Assembly (NCBI GenBank): GCA_963989385.1
Contig: OZ022499.1
Coordinates: 103,690,771 to 103,754,770, forward strand
Origin: Ctena decussata
Lineage: Eukaryota > Mollusca > Bivalvia > Lucinida > Lucinidae
Length of the DNA: 64,000 bases
Reading direction: 5' to 3'
This document shows positions 1 through 42,526 of the stretch, piece after piece. The translations under genes were made by a program, and so were the position numbers. Numbering within the stretch: the first letter of the stretch is position 1; every line of letters begins with the position of its first letter. The notes under the pieces were generated by a model, which had not been told where the DNA came from, ran no database searches, and saw nothing but the letters and a program-made list of their open reading frames with translations.

Positions 1-381
1 ATTGGCAATAGTGTTTCCAATATCGCAATAATTTCAATAGTTTCTAGACATGCATCTATTTCTTGAAACAAGCCTTTCGCTAAAAGAATCATAGAAATGC
101 ATGTGGATTCCAAAGAATGAAAAATAATATTTTCTTTCTTTTGTAGCCAAGGTGTGCATGTTGTGAAACAACAGTCATTAAACAATGCTTTTCAGCCGTA
201 AATTTGTGAACGTACCAGATTTTTATACAGAAAGGCTCAGTTTCAGGATAAAAAATCTGTCCCCAATAGTTATCGCAATGCATTGCATTAGCAACCTGCA
301 ATAGTAATAGTATCGCAATGGTACTTCTCGCAATGTCAATACTATCGCAATAGTCATTTATGGACTATCGTTACATCCCTA
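1..381. mobile_element. hAT-like repeat remnant, right end
   Basis: ATCGCAATA-type words recur in both orientations, and the right end reads ATCGTTACATCCCTA, the complement of the TAGGGATGTAACGAT end common in animal hAT-type elements. The left end is outside the window. It is noncoding. Confidence 0.4.
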
Positions 382-649
382 CAGCATACCGAAGAATCCC
401 CTGACAGATTTAACCTCAACCTATGCACAACCTTCAACCAATACTATTGGCTTTATTTAAGGTGAAATTTATCCAACCAGCAAATTGCAAACTTGCTGTA
501 AATTCTGATAATGACATCCTACAATTGTTCAGTATCTTGACTGATTATCACAATCACTTTTTTTTTTGCTGCCCATTTTGTAAAATAAAATCAGATTGTA
601 TTTGTAGTTGTTTTTTAAATATATTTTAATGGAAATATTTGAGTAATTC

Positions 650-848
650 CAGAACTCCAGATAAGACAGGGGACAGGGATAATTCAAAATCAATTTTTCT
701 TATTTCTCAATGGAAACGTATGTTGTGACCCCTCATTAGAACTGTCTCGGTGAGATGGTTCTAATGAGGGGTCATTTAATGTTTTTATGGAAAAATAAGG
801 AAAATTGTCCCTAAATTATCCCTGTTAACCTTCTTATCTGGAGCTCTG
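650..848. mobile_element. hAT-like MITE (CAGAGCTCCAGATAAG family), copy a
   Basis: A palindromic 199-bp element with ends CAGAACTCCAGATAAG and CTTATCTGGAGCTCTG. The centre is an inverted repeat of GACCCCTCATTAGAAC. The flanks AATTC and GATTC form an imperfect 5-bp duplication. Confidence 0.75.
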
Positions 849-899
849 GATTCTAAAAATTAAGGTACTGGCTACTTGCACTAATAAACACCACAACAA

Positions 900-1170
900 T
901 TTCTTTAAGGTGGATGGGAGTACTCTAAGGGGAAACAATTCTATTCTGCCACTTTCAGTTTTGCCTCCTTTCTCAATAAGTTTCAACTCTTGGAGAAAAG
1001 AATTTGCTCCCACAGCTGCAACTTTCTTTTAAGAGCAGACCCCATTTTAAAAGGGGTTTCTTCTCAAGGGATGCATACAGGAAGATACATGTTGTTCCCC
1101 TTGTGAAAATAGTGGAAAACCATGGGGGTGTACTTGTACAATATTAAGTGTTTCAGTTTTGCGAAAATGA
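900..1170. repeat. Dispersed repeat related to 60330-60600 and 63636-63830
   Basis: Shares AGAATTTGCTCCC, TCTTTTAAGAGCAGACCCCA and TTCCCCTTGTGAAAA-type words with the region after NDUFB8 exon 3. The class is unknown. Confidence 0.4.
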
Positions 1171-1190
1171 AAACTTTTGTTTGACAGTAA

Positions 1191-1533
1191 CAGAGCGCCA
1201 GATAAGGAGTAACAGGGATAATTCAAAGATAATTTTCTTCATTTCTCAACAAAAACATATGTTGTGACCACTCAATAGAACCATCTTGCCTTTCTCAACA
1301 AAAACATATCTTGTGACCCCTCAGTAGAACTATCAAAAACATGTCTTGTGACCCCTCAGTAGAACCGTCAAAACCGTTTCTTGTGACCCCTCAGCAGAAC
1401 CGTTAAAAACATCTGGTGGTCCCTCATTTAAACCATCTCTGCGAGATGATTCTATTGAGGGGTCACAATGTATGTTTTTGTTGAGAAATAATCTCTGAAT
1501 TATCGTCAATACCCCCTCTTATCTGGAGCTCTG
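1191..1533. mobile_element. hAT-like MITE, copy b, with expanded internal repeats
   Basis: Ends CAGAGCGCCAGATAAG and CTTATCTGGAGCTCTG, with a perfect 6-bp target duplication CAGTAA at 1185-1190 and 1534-1539. At 343 bp it is longer than its relatives because TTGTGACCCCTCAGTAGAAC-type units are repeated about four times between 1258 and 1420. Confidence 0.85.
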
Positions 1534-1539
1534 CAGTAA

Positions 1540-1710
1540 TGGATGGATGGATGGATGACTTGCGACTATACCTCCTTTTTATAAGTATTTCAGTCATATC
1601 AGGACAATGAGTGGGTGATAATGAAAGGCTGTGTGCCATGGAACACCATTTACTATTGAAAAGATTTCCGCTTACAGGAGGCTGGAACCTGTGACCACTA
1701 GCTCTGCCGT
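1540..1710 (-). repeat. tRNA-derived SINE (GATG tail family), head truncated
   Basis: A minus-strand copy of the 59008-59219 SINE. The (CATC)n tail lies at 1540-1556 and the body ends near 1710, about 10 nt from the donor of PPP4R3 exon 10. It abuts MITE copy b. Confidence 0.75.
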
Positions 1711-1719
1711 AATACTTAC

Positions 1720-32382
<30,663 letters not shown>

Positions 32383-32632
32383 TTACACTGCTTTATCTGT
32401 TTACTCATGTCAATATCAAATCTCGTTTGAAATCTCGATTCGTTTTATTTTCCGAAAATGAAAATAAACAAAGAAATTGAAGTGGAGTGGAATTGGAGTC
32501 CGTCTGTAGAAGTTCAGCGGTTCAATATAGATAGTAGTTCCTTCAGCACAGATGATCGGATGAAAATGATCGCTAAATGAAATGTTTAGCTGATGAATTC
32601 GCCTACTCTGACAAAACAAGACGTCTCGTACT

Positions 32633-32645
32633 CTCCGCCATCTTG
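32633..32645 (-). promoter_or_regulatory. YY1-type CAAGATGGCGGAG motif near PPP4R3 5' end
   Basis: The minus strand reads CAAGATGGCGGAG about 305-317 nt upstream of the PPP4R3 start codon. This matches the YY1 core-promoter motif that often sits at the transcription start of housekeeping genes. It is probably the promoter, with a leader of about 300 nt, but the start site itself is not visible. If transcripts begin upstream of it, the ATG inside the motif opens a 12-codon upstream ORF (32641-32603, ending TAG). Confidence 0.5.
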
Positions 32646-32649
32646 AATG

Positions 32650-33319
32650 TGTTATGACTTGAATACGGGGTCTACATGCCGATCAGCAAGGACTCCTGCG
32701 GTGCTAGGATAAAGACTCACCCTTTGAAGTTCCTCCGCCGACCATTATGCTACCCTACCCAACGTAGCTACGCTACCCTACCTAACACTACCTATCCACC
32801 AACCAACTCTGCGTTACCCCACCCCCCCACCCCCACAACTCCGCGTTACCACCCCCGTCTCTCCTCAACCTACACATCTACCTTCCATACATACGCTTCC
32901 ACAACTGACGTAGACCTAGCTAATACCTATGTCCATATATCTTACCCTAACCTCTATCCTGTTTGCCTAGCCATCTTACATACCTGACTACCTTACCTAC
33001 CTACTTTATGTATCTACCTACCTCGTCTACCTTACCAACCAACTCTACCTATCAAAATATCATACCTACCATACAATACAATACCTTACTCTATCTACCT
33101 TATCTGCCAACTATCTATGAACTCTGATAGTTATCTTTTTGGATGAGCAGCTAAAACTAGAATTTAACACAATAAAAAAGTCTACACAACTAGATGGGGA
33201 CTAAAACTATGTAGGCCTACAAGCAATACATCATGCCAACCGCATCTAATGGGTTTTTAAACAAACGCCTCAAACTCATCTGTGGCCTAATCCCTAGGGT
33301 ATTGGAAGTTGTGATATGA

Positions 33320-33320
<1 letters not shown>
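32650..33320. repeat. Low-complexity pyrimidine tract (CTACC type)
   Basis: About 32740-33110 is degenerate TACC, CTACC and CCCCAC sequence, giving spurious reading frames. Nothing else is evident between the PPP4R3 promoter and the microsatellite. Confidence 0.6.

Positions 33321-33369
<49 letters not shown>
33321..33369. repeat. (TC)n microsatellite
   Basis: About 24 uninterrupted TC dinucleotides. Confidence 0.95.
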
Positions 33370-33372
<3 letters not shown>

Positions 33373-33558
33373 CATAACACCAAAGCTCAGTTCTTTAAAC
33401 CTAGTCAATGCTTTACCAGTAGGCTAGCTTAGTTCACTGAAATTCAGGAGCAGAAGAAACCTACCAGTTAAACCACGGTGGGCCCGACCCAAGACGTCCC
33501 AGTACGGGTGTCGGGCGCCAACCGTCTGTTACTATTATATTAGGTTCATAAATTTTAA

Positions 33559-33878
33559 GAGTAACTACACTTCAGGAACTGACTGAGTCAGATCCCAAAC
33601 CCTATCCCCAACATCAAAGGGAAAGATTGACAAAAACATCCCAACAAACAATAAATTACAAGTGATAAGCCGAGTCAGCAGCTCTTTCCCAAATAGGTGG
33701 CAATTCAGCTATCTTTATCGAACTAAATAATTTAGACCAACAGAAGGGTTACAACAGACCAAGCAAACTATACGAAAAACATTTAACAATTATGTTTACC
33801 GATTTTCTATTTTTATTATAGAAGGGTTAAAATGAGAACACAATAAATTAAACAGCACCGAACATAAAACAAATGCAA
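33559..33878. repeat. 320-bp dispersed repeat, copy 1
   Basis: Starts AGAGTAACTACACTTCAGGA and ends near ATAAAACAAATGCAA. A second copy at 36575-36890 is almost identical and is inserted inside a LINE. The class is unknown; no pol III boxes are evident. Confidence 0.75.
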
Positions 33879-34253
33879 CCGCAACGAAAGTACAGCCTTG
33901 GGACGGTCAGTAATAACTACTGGGGGATTTAAACCAGTTTTACTGGGCTCAAACTTCACCCTCACCCTCCGCCGCGGTGCACACAATTAGTTGGTAGTTC
34001 GGTTCGTATGGAGGTCCCCTAACTCATCAGAGAGTCATCACGGTCAACAATTAAAATCAAGAAAAGACCGTGATAAAGCAAGGATGAGGACTCGACAGCC
34101 GAAACGTGTTGAGACACCTGGAGATCCCTGGGGCGTCAGCAACACCACTGGAGCACTGGAGCAAAAGAAGACCACCAGTTGAACCCCGGTGGGCCAAGAA
34201 ACAGACAAACATCCGGCCCCAACCAACTAATTTATAGCTTTATGTAGGGGCTA

Positions 34254-34640
34254 TCATAGAGCCTGAACCCCGACCCATCGGCGTGCAATTTTAAAGAGGA
34301 CAGCAAAGTTGTCAACCGTGATTGGGTTAACCACTAAGCATGCAGACTGTCGCATTACATCTATGTTATAGCCAATGCGTTTAAATCGTATGATAATTTT
34401 CTTAAATTGATCAGGAAATTCTGTTTTCCCTACGATTTTGCGTAATTTATATACTAAGTCACCATAAAATTCAGGTTCCGATAGGCCTTGTTGCAAAAGT
34501 GACCTTAACCCTGTATTATATTTAGAAACCAATTCAAAGTGTCTACGGTAAAATTTAGAAAAAGCTTTCCGAAGTTTATGATACCGATACCCCCGCTGTA
34601 AAAGCTTGGCAGTCAATATGTTCTATAAAAGTCCGTCGTG
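34254..34640 (-). pseudogene. Non-LTR retroelement C-terminal fragment
   Basis: A reading frame with YRYHKLRKAFSKFYRRHFEL, SEPEFYGDLVYKLRKIVG and SACLVVNPITVDNFAVLF. This resembles the C-terminal part of RT polyproteins widely repeated in molluscs and cnidarians. No RT catalytic motif is included. It is a truncated remnant. Confidence 0.5.
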
Positions 34641-34679
34641 CAATCGAAGAGGTAAGCAAAGCTATTAACCTTGATTGGG

Positions 34680-35083
34680 TTAACCACCAACTTGCACCAA
34701 GCATGCAGTTTGTTGCAAAACATCTATATTATAACCAATCTTTTTATATCGAATTATTATCTTCTTAAAATGATAAGAAAAATCATTTCTACCGCAAATT
34801 TGTAATAGCTCGGCGCCTCTGCTGACATTTCCATCATATTCTTCCAGAGCATCAGAAATAATCCATTCGAGAAAAGTGTTTGAGAGAGCGGGTATGAGAA
34901 TAGTCAGAATACATCCTTGCCTAACTCCAACTGTTGTTCTGAACCATTCTGCCGTGTTGCCATTCATCTGAATTGCACTTATAGCCTTGTCAATGGCGCG
35001 AACTAGATTTGCGTTGCTACTGTACTTCCACATGGTGGCCCATAAGGATGCATGCCATACCCTGTCAAATTTCCTTTTTTTAG
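34680..35083 (-). pseudogene. Chimeric LINE remnant (RT palm joined to the other family's tail)
   Basis: The upstream part (RVWHA region, then TAEWFRTTVGVRQGC and ISDALEEYDGNVSRG) is the RT domain of the same RTE-like family as 35085-37620. Near 34800 it continues in frame into FSYHFKKIIIRYKKIGYNID, which belongs to the 34254-34640 family. No RT active site is preserved. Confidence 0.6.
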
Positions 35084-35084
35084 G

Positions 35085-37620
35085 TAAAACACTTCTACCA
35101 GCAACTCCAGGAAATCATAGACCAAACACCTCAGAAGGAGATTCTGGTTGTACAAGGGGATTGGAATGCTATAGTTGGAAAGGATGTACAGACAGACTAG
35201 GAAACCGTTTGTGGACCCTACTGCAATGTCGAGACAAATGAGTGAGGTCTCAGACTTCTAGAGTTTGCAACCTGTAACAGCCTAGTACCGCACAAACCAT
35301 CAAGAAGATGGACAGAGTCCAGATGGGAAACACCACAATCAGATTGATTACAACTCGGCGAGGAAGCACTTCCGATCAGGAGTCAAATCCATAGGACTAG
35401 GAGTTTTCCTGGAGCAGACATTGGAGGTGAACATGACCTGGTGATGATGACCTTCCGAGTTCGTCTGAAGAAGGCTAGAAAGCCAACCCAGCCAAGATTG
35501 TAGTTTGATCTTGAGAAGCTAAGGGACCCAGATGTGGCATGCACTTTTTAAGCAACAACACTCATTGGTCTGAGGGATGATGACATGGACATAGATACCA
35601 CCTACAATACAGTAGTGACTTAGGCAGCCAGTGAGATACTTGGGACGGAACGTCGCAGGAAAAAGCCCTGGGTCACCTCGACCTCTGTGATGAGAGGAGA
35701 AATTTGAAGAAGAAGAGGTATAAGGCAAGAGGAGCAGAAGAATACAGGGAAGCGAACAAGAGGATTCAGAAGGCAGTGAAGAAAGCAAAAGAGGACTGGA
35801 AAGCCGGTCATTGCTGGGAGATCGAAACTTGCCTTAACAAAAACAACAGCAAGAAAGCATACCAGCTGGTGAAGGTTCTAACTTCAGAGAAACAGGGTAG
35901 ATCCACAACTATCCAGGACAAGTCTGGAAAATGCCTTACAGTGGAACGAGAGATTCTCAGCAGATGGACAGAATATTGCTCATAACTATACAACCATGAG
36001 ACTTGCGGTGACAATGTGGTTCTGGACTGCAATCAGCCCCACAGAAGAAGATCAACAACCGATCCTTCGTGAGGAAGTCGAGATTGCAGTAGCAGCACTA
36101 AAGAAGGGGAAATCTGCCGGAGTTGATAATATACCAGCAGAACTTGCTCAAGCTGGCGGGGAGATCATGATTGCTGTTTTCACAGATATCTGTAACAGGA
36201 TCCAGAGAACAGGAGAATGACCTACCCCATGGACTAAGTCGCTGATTATTACGCCCCCTAAAAAGGGCAGCCTACAGCTCTGCCAGAACTACAGAACCAT
36301 AAGCCTCATCAGTCATTCAAGCAAAGTCATGCTGAAAGTCATCTTGAACAGGCTTAAACCACAAGCCGAGGAGATAATCGCTGAGGAACAGGCTGGGTTC
36401 TGAGCAGGAAGGAGCACCACAGAACAGATATTGAACCTTAGAACCTGAGTGAAAAGTATCTCCAACATCAGCAGAATCTGTACCATGCCTTCATTGATTT
36501 CAAAAAAAAGCCTTTGACAGGGTATGGCACGCAGCCTTAGGGGCCACCATGCGAGAGTACAATATCAGTGCAACTTTAAAGAGTAACTACACTTCAGGAA
36601 CTAACAGAATCAGATCCCAAACCCTACCCCCAACATCAAAGGGAAAGATTGACAAAACATCCCAACAAACAATAAATTACAAGTGATAAGCCGAGTCAGC
36701 AGCTCTTTCCCAAATAGGTTGCAGCACAGCTATCTTACTGAACTAAATAATTTAGACCAACAGAAGGGTTACAACAGACTAAACAAATTATACGAAAAGC
36801 ATTTAACAATTATTTTCACCTATTTTCTATTTTCATAGGGTTAAAATGAGGACACAATAAATTAAATAGCACCGAACATAAAACAAATGCAAATCTAGTT
36901 CGCACTATTGAGCAGCTATACGACAAGGCTACAAGTGCAGTCCTGATAAATGGCAGCACAGGAGAATGGTTCAGAACAACAGTTGGAGTAAGACAAGGAT
37001 GTCTTCTGTCACCCACCCCTTCAACATTTTTCTCGAACGGATCATGACAAGGATATTTTCTGTCACCCACCCTCTGTAGGCTACAAGTGCAGTCCTGATG
37101 AATGGCAGCACAGGAGAATGGCTCCGAACAACAGCTGGAGTAAAACAAGGATGTCTTCTGTCTCCCACCCCTTCAACATTTTTCTCGAACGGATCATGTC
37201 TGATGCTCTGGAAGAACATGACGGAAAGGTTAGCATAGGCGACAGAAACATTACCAATCTGCGGTTTGCCGATGACATAGACGCTCTAGATCAGGAAGAG
37301 CAGGAACTAAAGGCTCTAGTTGAAAATCTCGACCAAACCTGCACAGGTATAGTATGGAGATCAGTGCTGAGAAGACCAAACTGATGACAAACAGCGCAGA
37401 AGGCATCCAGAGGGAGATCAAGGTAAAATGACAGAAGCTGGGTACCGTAACAAGCTTCAAATACCTTGGAGCAGTTTTCTCAGATGATGGCTCAAAACAG
37501 GCGGTTTTCTCATGGATTGCACAAGCCACTTCAGCTCTTACCAAGCTGAAACCAATTTGGAGAGACAACAACATATCTCTTGGATCGAAGGTGAAACTTA
37601 TGCGCTCTGGCTAAAACCTT
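35085..37620 (+). pseudogene. Degenerate RTE-like LINE (endonuclease and reverse transcriptase)
   Basis: Pieces in several frames are in order: endonuclease (VVQGDWNAIVGKD near 35140; EHDLVMMTFRVRLKKA near 35435), linker (KRIQKAVKKAKEDWKAG), RT fingers (KKGKSAGVDNIPAELAQAGG, then the EEQAGF block), and palm with FADD at 37265-37276, followed by TSFKYLGAVFSDDGS. Frameshifts and stops break it. It is interrupted by the 320-bp repeat (36575-36890) and by a 152-bp tandem duplication in the RT (36927-37210). RTE assignment is by resemblance only. Confidence 0.7.
36575..36890. repeat. 320-bp dispersed repeat, copy 2, inserted in LINE
   Basis: It interrupts the RT frame between the YNISAT and NLVRTIEQLYD segments. 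TGCAA occurs at both junctions. Near identity to 33559-33878 indicates recent movement or local duplication. Confidence 0.75.
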
Positions 37621-37978
37621 GTACCGCACCTACGGAAATTTCCGTACAGTGTCGAGTAAAGATCTTTTCCGCACTCACGTTATTTGCTATCTCTATGTAC
37701 AGATTTGTTCCTGTCTTTCATTGTGAGAGTAAATGATGAAACTATTCATAAATATTTACTTATGTCGAATTTATGTCAACAAAAATACTTTTACATCTCA
37801 ATATATATGCATAGGATCACCTTTCTATTTTCTGTAAGCAAAATTTTAATTTAAATACTTTTAATAATTATCTTCTATGCATGCATAATGATATTAGAAA
37901 TTTACATTATACTGTCATGGCTTTTTTCCAGAGAATTTATACATGCATATCTCTGGCGATTGCACTTACTTACTGGAC

Positions 37979-39040
37979 TTACTGGACGTCGACGTCGACC
38001 AAGTCTTCATGACTTATACTGACGCGTGTTGATGTTTGTTTTCCTTCAGTTTCTTGGTTGGTCAGGTAGCAGGCGGCATTGAATTTGTAAGGATGATTTT
38101 GCCAATATTTGTTCAGACGACTCTTAAAAGCATTCAGGGAGGGTGCCATCGCGACCGAATGTGGTAACATATTCCAGTTATCAACAACCCGATTTGTAAA
38201 ACAGTTCTTTCTAACATTGAGTCTAGCTCTGGGTTTGAATACCTTCAACTCATGACCTCGAGTACGCGTATCTGTTGCCATCGTAAACAATTTCTCTTTG
38301 TTGACTTTATCAATGTCATGCATGATTTTATACATTTGCGTTAGATCTGCTCTGTCTCGTCGATATTCCAGAGTAGGTAGGCCTAGCACTCTTAATCTTT
38401 CACTATATGATAAACCTTGCAAAGATTTTACCAGCCGTGTTCCTCTCCGCTGCACATTTTCAATAGCTATTTTATCTTTCTTGTACAGGGGTGACCAGAT
38501 TGGTGATGAATATTCTAAATGTGGCCGTACCAGCGATTTATAAAGATTTAGAAACATTTCTCTATCCAGAAAGCTGAAAGTCCTATAAATAATTCCAAGA
38601 TTTCGATTGGCTGTTGCAACTTTACTGTTAATGTGTTCCCTGAATTTCAGGTGGCTATCCACTATTACTCCAAGGTCCTTTTCAGACTTAACACACTCAA
38701 TGTTGACTTTATCATTACCTGATGTCATTTCGTATCTGTTGTTAGTTTCATAATTACCGATGTGAAGATGGTGACATTTCAAGGTATTGTACAACATTTT
38801 CCAGTCAGAAGCCCAAGTTTCTGCTCTAGTGAGCTTATTCTGCAGAGCCAATACTTTTTGGTTGTTTTCAACTGAAGAATACAGTTTGGCATCGTCAGCG
38901 AATAATTTCACAAGACCAGCTACAGCGTTGGGGAAGTCATTTATGAAAACCAGAAATAATATGGGTCCCAGTACACTGCCCTGAGGTATACCACTAGTTA
39001 TATCTTTCCATTCTGATGTTGATCCATTAACAATAACAAT
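37979..39040 (-). pseudogene. 5'-truncated jockey/CR1-like LINE (RT palm to C-terminus)
   Basis: Starts in the RT at ITSGIPQGSVLGPILFLVFI, has FADD at 38891-38902, DLGVIVDSHLKFREHI, SLVRPHLEYSSPIWSPLYKK and a thumb region to SISHEDLVDVDVQ. A 310-codon frame is still open. The endonuclease and first half of the RT are absent. Likely a recent truncated insertion. Confidence 0.8.
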
Positions 39041-39300
39041 GCAGCAGAGACATAGGCCTCCTTTTAAGAGTTACTTCCAACCCCTGTAGGAAAAGATTTT
39101 CAGATAGATACATATCTATCTCTTCATACGGCATACACCCTCATATGAGTATTACGTAACTTAAACTTACGAATAACTTACGGGTACCAGGCCATCTTCT
39201 AAGCAAGAACGCTGGTGTAGGCCGATCACAGCATCTTATCAAATCTTCTTGGTATAAATAGCTTAAAACTTTAAAAATTTTGAGTGCGCTACAAACGTAT

Positions 39301-42200
39301 TTAAAACTATTTACACAACAAATTTTAGTGGATGATCCCGCCAGACAGCATTCAATGCAGATTTGAAATTGTTGATAGAGTCACTTTCTACACAGGAAGA
39401 CAGGAGACTGTTCCATGGATTCACAACACACTGAGAAAACATACTAGCTCTATGTAAAGTCCTATTATGCCCCTTTGCAAGCTTAAAGCTATGGCCACGT
39501 GTTCTAGATTCCTCAGATAATATGAATAGCTGATTTACTGGTATGCTTTCAATCTGTTTCACTATTTTGAATACTTGAATCATATCATTTCGACATCTTC
39601 GGTAGTTCAACGTAGGTAACTAAGACCTAACTTTTTTCAATCTTTCTTCATAAGGTAATTGTCTTAATGATGGAATTAATTTAGTGGCACGTCTCTGAAC
39701 ATTCTCAATGAGAAATATATATTTTTTGTTCAATATGGACACCAGACGGTTGTGGCGTACTCCAAATGAGGACGAATAAGAGACTTATACAATGGTAGAA
39801 ACATGTCGATATCCATGTCTGTAAATGTGCGTTTAATAATGCCAAGAATCCTAATGGCCCGATTCCCACAGTTGAAAATATGCTTATCAAAGTTCAGTGT
39901 ATCGCAGAAAGTTACACCTCGATCTTTTTCCTCTGACACTTGTTCAAAAGGTATCCTTTGATTTCCTTCTTTCATGAAGTAAACTGTCCTAGGGTTTGAT
40001 TTCCCAATATGCATAGTTTTACATTTCTTTGCGTTGAAACGAAAGTCCCAAGTTTCTGACCACTCTGACACAGAATATAAATCCTCCTGAACCTTTGCTG
40101 TATCTGTAGCTGATCTAATTGTAGAGTATTCCTTTGTATCATCCGCAAATATGACCACAAATTTCTTGACAATGACGGGTAAGTCGTTAAAATAGATTAA
40201 GAACAAAACAGGCCCAAGTACACTTCCTTGAGGAATTCCGCTGGCTACATCTGCCCACTGGGACTCTTCACCCTGTACCAAAACTTTCTGCTTTCTATTA
40301 CTCAGAAAATGTTGTATTCACTTCAAGACATTTCCTCTAATTCCATATGCATACAATATATTTATGAGTCTTGCATGGGGCACTGTGTCGAATGCCTTTC
40401 TAAAATCCAAATACTAGTATATTATATCTACATTTTCCTGGTCATCTAATGCTTTGGACCATTCTTCTAGGACACACAGGAGCTGAGTAACACAAGAGTG
40501 ACCACTTCTAAATCTAAACTGATATTTTGAAAATAACTTATTACGATCCATGTGCGATATTAACCTGTCTCTCAACAAAGATTCCATGACCTTACAAACA
40601 ACACATGTCAAACTAACTGGGCGATAATTCTCAGATTGCTTCTTGTCTCCTTTTTTGGAAAGTGGGAGAAACGTGAGCTCTGTGCCACAGAACTGGAATT
40701 CTCCTGTCTCAAGCGATTTGTTGAAAATACAAGTCAAGGGCTCACACAGAAAGTCCTTCAGCTCAATTAGATGCTTACAATGGAGGCCATCTGGACCTGA
40801 CGACTTTGACGACTTCAATGCACTAAGCTTTTTCAAACCTCCTCTGGAGTAATATTAAAATACATGTATGAAAGTTCTGAATCGAAGATGCGATCAGGCA
40901 AAGTTGGCACAAATGAAATGTCCTCTCTGGTGAATACACTTGCAAAAAAGTTATTCAAGACATCTGCTTTTTCCTTGCTGGAACTTGTCAATGTACCATC
41001 ATCCTTTACCAAATCACATATTTTATCCCGAGTTTTGCATTTAGTATTCACGTAACTCCAAAAGAGCTTAGGTTCCAATTTAACTTTAGAACAAACGTTG
41101 TATTCATAATCATGCTTAGCCTGCTTAATATTACTGGTTGCCTCATTTCTCGACTTCTTATATGAAATAACATTGGAATCATTTGTACAGTTTCTCAGTT
41201 TAATCCATGCCCTTCTTTTCCTATCTATTACTTCTGCAGTAACAGTGTTCATCCATAGTTTCCTATATGAGTAAGAGTGCGAACTATATGGAACAAATCT
41301 GTTAATCAAAGTATTTAAATGTTCTACAAAACTGTCCCAAACATCGTCTGTTGAGCTACACATGTTAAACTCCCAATCCATATCCTCAAGGGCCTCCCTC
41401 ATAGCCACATAGTCTCTCTTGAAAAAATTGTATTTCGGAGGGCCTGTTGAATCTGGAGGAATGTAACATATATAATTAAACAGCAGTACCAAATGATCAC
41501 TTGCACCTAAACTAGGTAAGTATTCAAGAGAATCCACCATCATTTCTTCATTTGTATAGATTAAATCCAGGCAGCTGTCCTGTCGATTTTCACGAAATCT
41601 TGTAGGTTGTCTAACATGCTGAGTTAGATAACAGTCTCTTATATTTTCAAGAAATAATGAAGCATCGTGCTCTATGCTAGTTGGCGATTCCATTAAGCAC
41701 CTGTCAATTTCTTTATAGTTAAAATCACCACTAATAAGAATATGTGTATAACCAGCCTGCAGTCTTCCATTATTTTCAGCCGTACTATTTGGTGATCTAT
41801 AAATGCTACCAATAAGCAGTTTGTCATTACTGTTTAACCTTACACAGCACCATATAGACTCCTGAAAGTCAATAAGTGTAAACGTTTCTATAGAAAGCGC
41901 GGGTAGAGATTCGTGTACATAAATAGCAACTCCACGACCAATCTCCAAAGAAGATATGAATACTTCGTAGTTAGGTATAATTAAGTCACACTTGTCTAAT
42001 GGAAACTGCATTTTGTTTTGGCAAAATTTCTGTGAGTAAGATGATTTTTGGTTCATATTCGTCAGTAAGTACTAACAGTTCGTCACGCTTGTTCATAAGG
42101 GAATCACAGTTTGTTGCAAGAACTTTTAAGAATGTTTTGTCCCTATCAACATTTAAAGAACTAGAATGTAACTTATTTACATTTCTAAAAGTATTATAAT
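39301..42200 (-). pseudogene. Jockey/CR1-like LINE, near full length but frameshifted
   Basis: Order along the minus strand: endonuclease (LKVLATNCDSLMNKRDELL, ISGDFNYKEID, RQDSCLDLIYTNEE, LGASDHLVLLFNY), linker, RT fingers (SSGPDGLHCKHLIELKDFL, SENYRPVSLTCVVCKVMESL), palm (ASGIPQGSVLGPVLFLIYF, FADD at 40138-40149) and C-terminal thumb (RCRNDMIQVFKIV). Frameshifts near 42010 and 40835 and stops near 40410 and 39730 break it. No ORF1 or poly(A) tail was identified. It is a related but distinct copy from the 37979-39040 fragment. Confidence 0.82.
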
Positions 42201-42526
42201 CTACATTAAAAGGGTCCTAGAGCCATATGTATATGCGATTTGTTTAAATCTAGGAAATTATACGGATGAAGTTACCTTAACACATTGAAAGTATTATCTC
42301 AGTCTTTCTTTTTTATCATTAAATCCAGATCTAAACATCAGGGATTACCATGTGTAAGTTATCCCGAGAAATTTTTGAAGTGGATAAAACCAATACTAAA
42401 ATTCCTTTTAAGGTTTTGCAATTAAGGTTTAAACATAATATAAATATGTATATATTTTTAATTCACTTTTTTAATTCACTAACAAGTCTAATAAAAGATA
42501 TCTTATCTACAGAATCAGCATATACT

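Noticed and set aside
1..1719. PPP4R3 exon 11
   Set aside because: I looked for the conserved segment following HAFL-L-CALRF on the minus strand and found none; it must lie to the left.
34254..37620. One LINE with a twin-priming 5' inversion
   Set aside because: The inverted piece (RT palm) overlaps sequence also present in the forward copy, so these are separate insertions.
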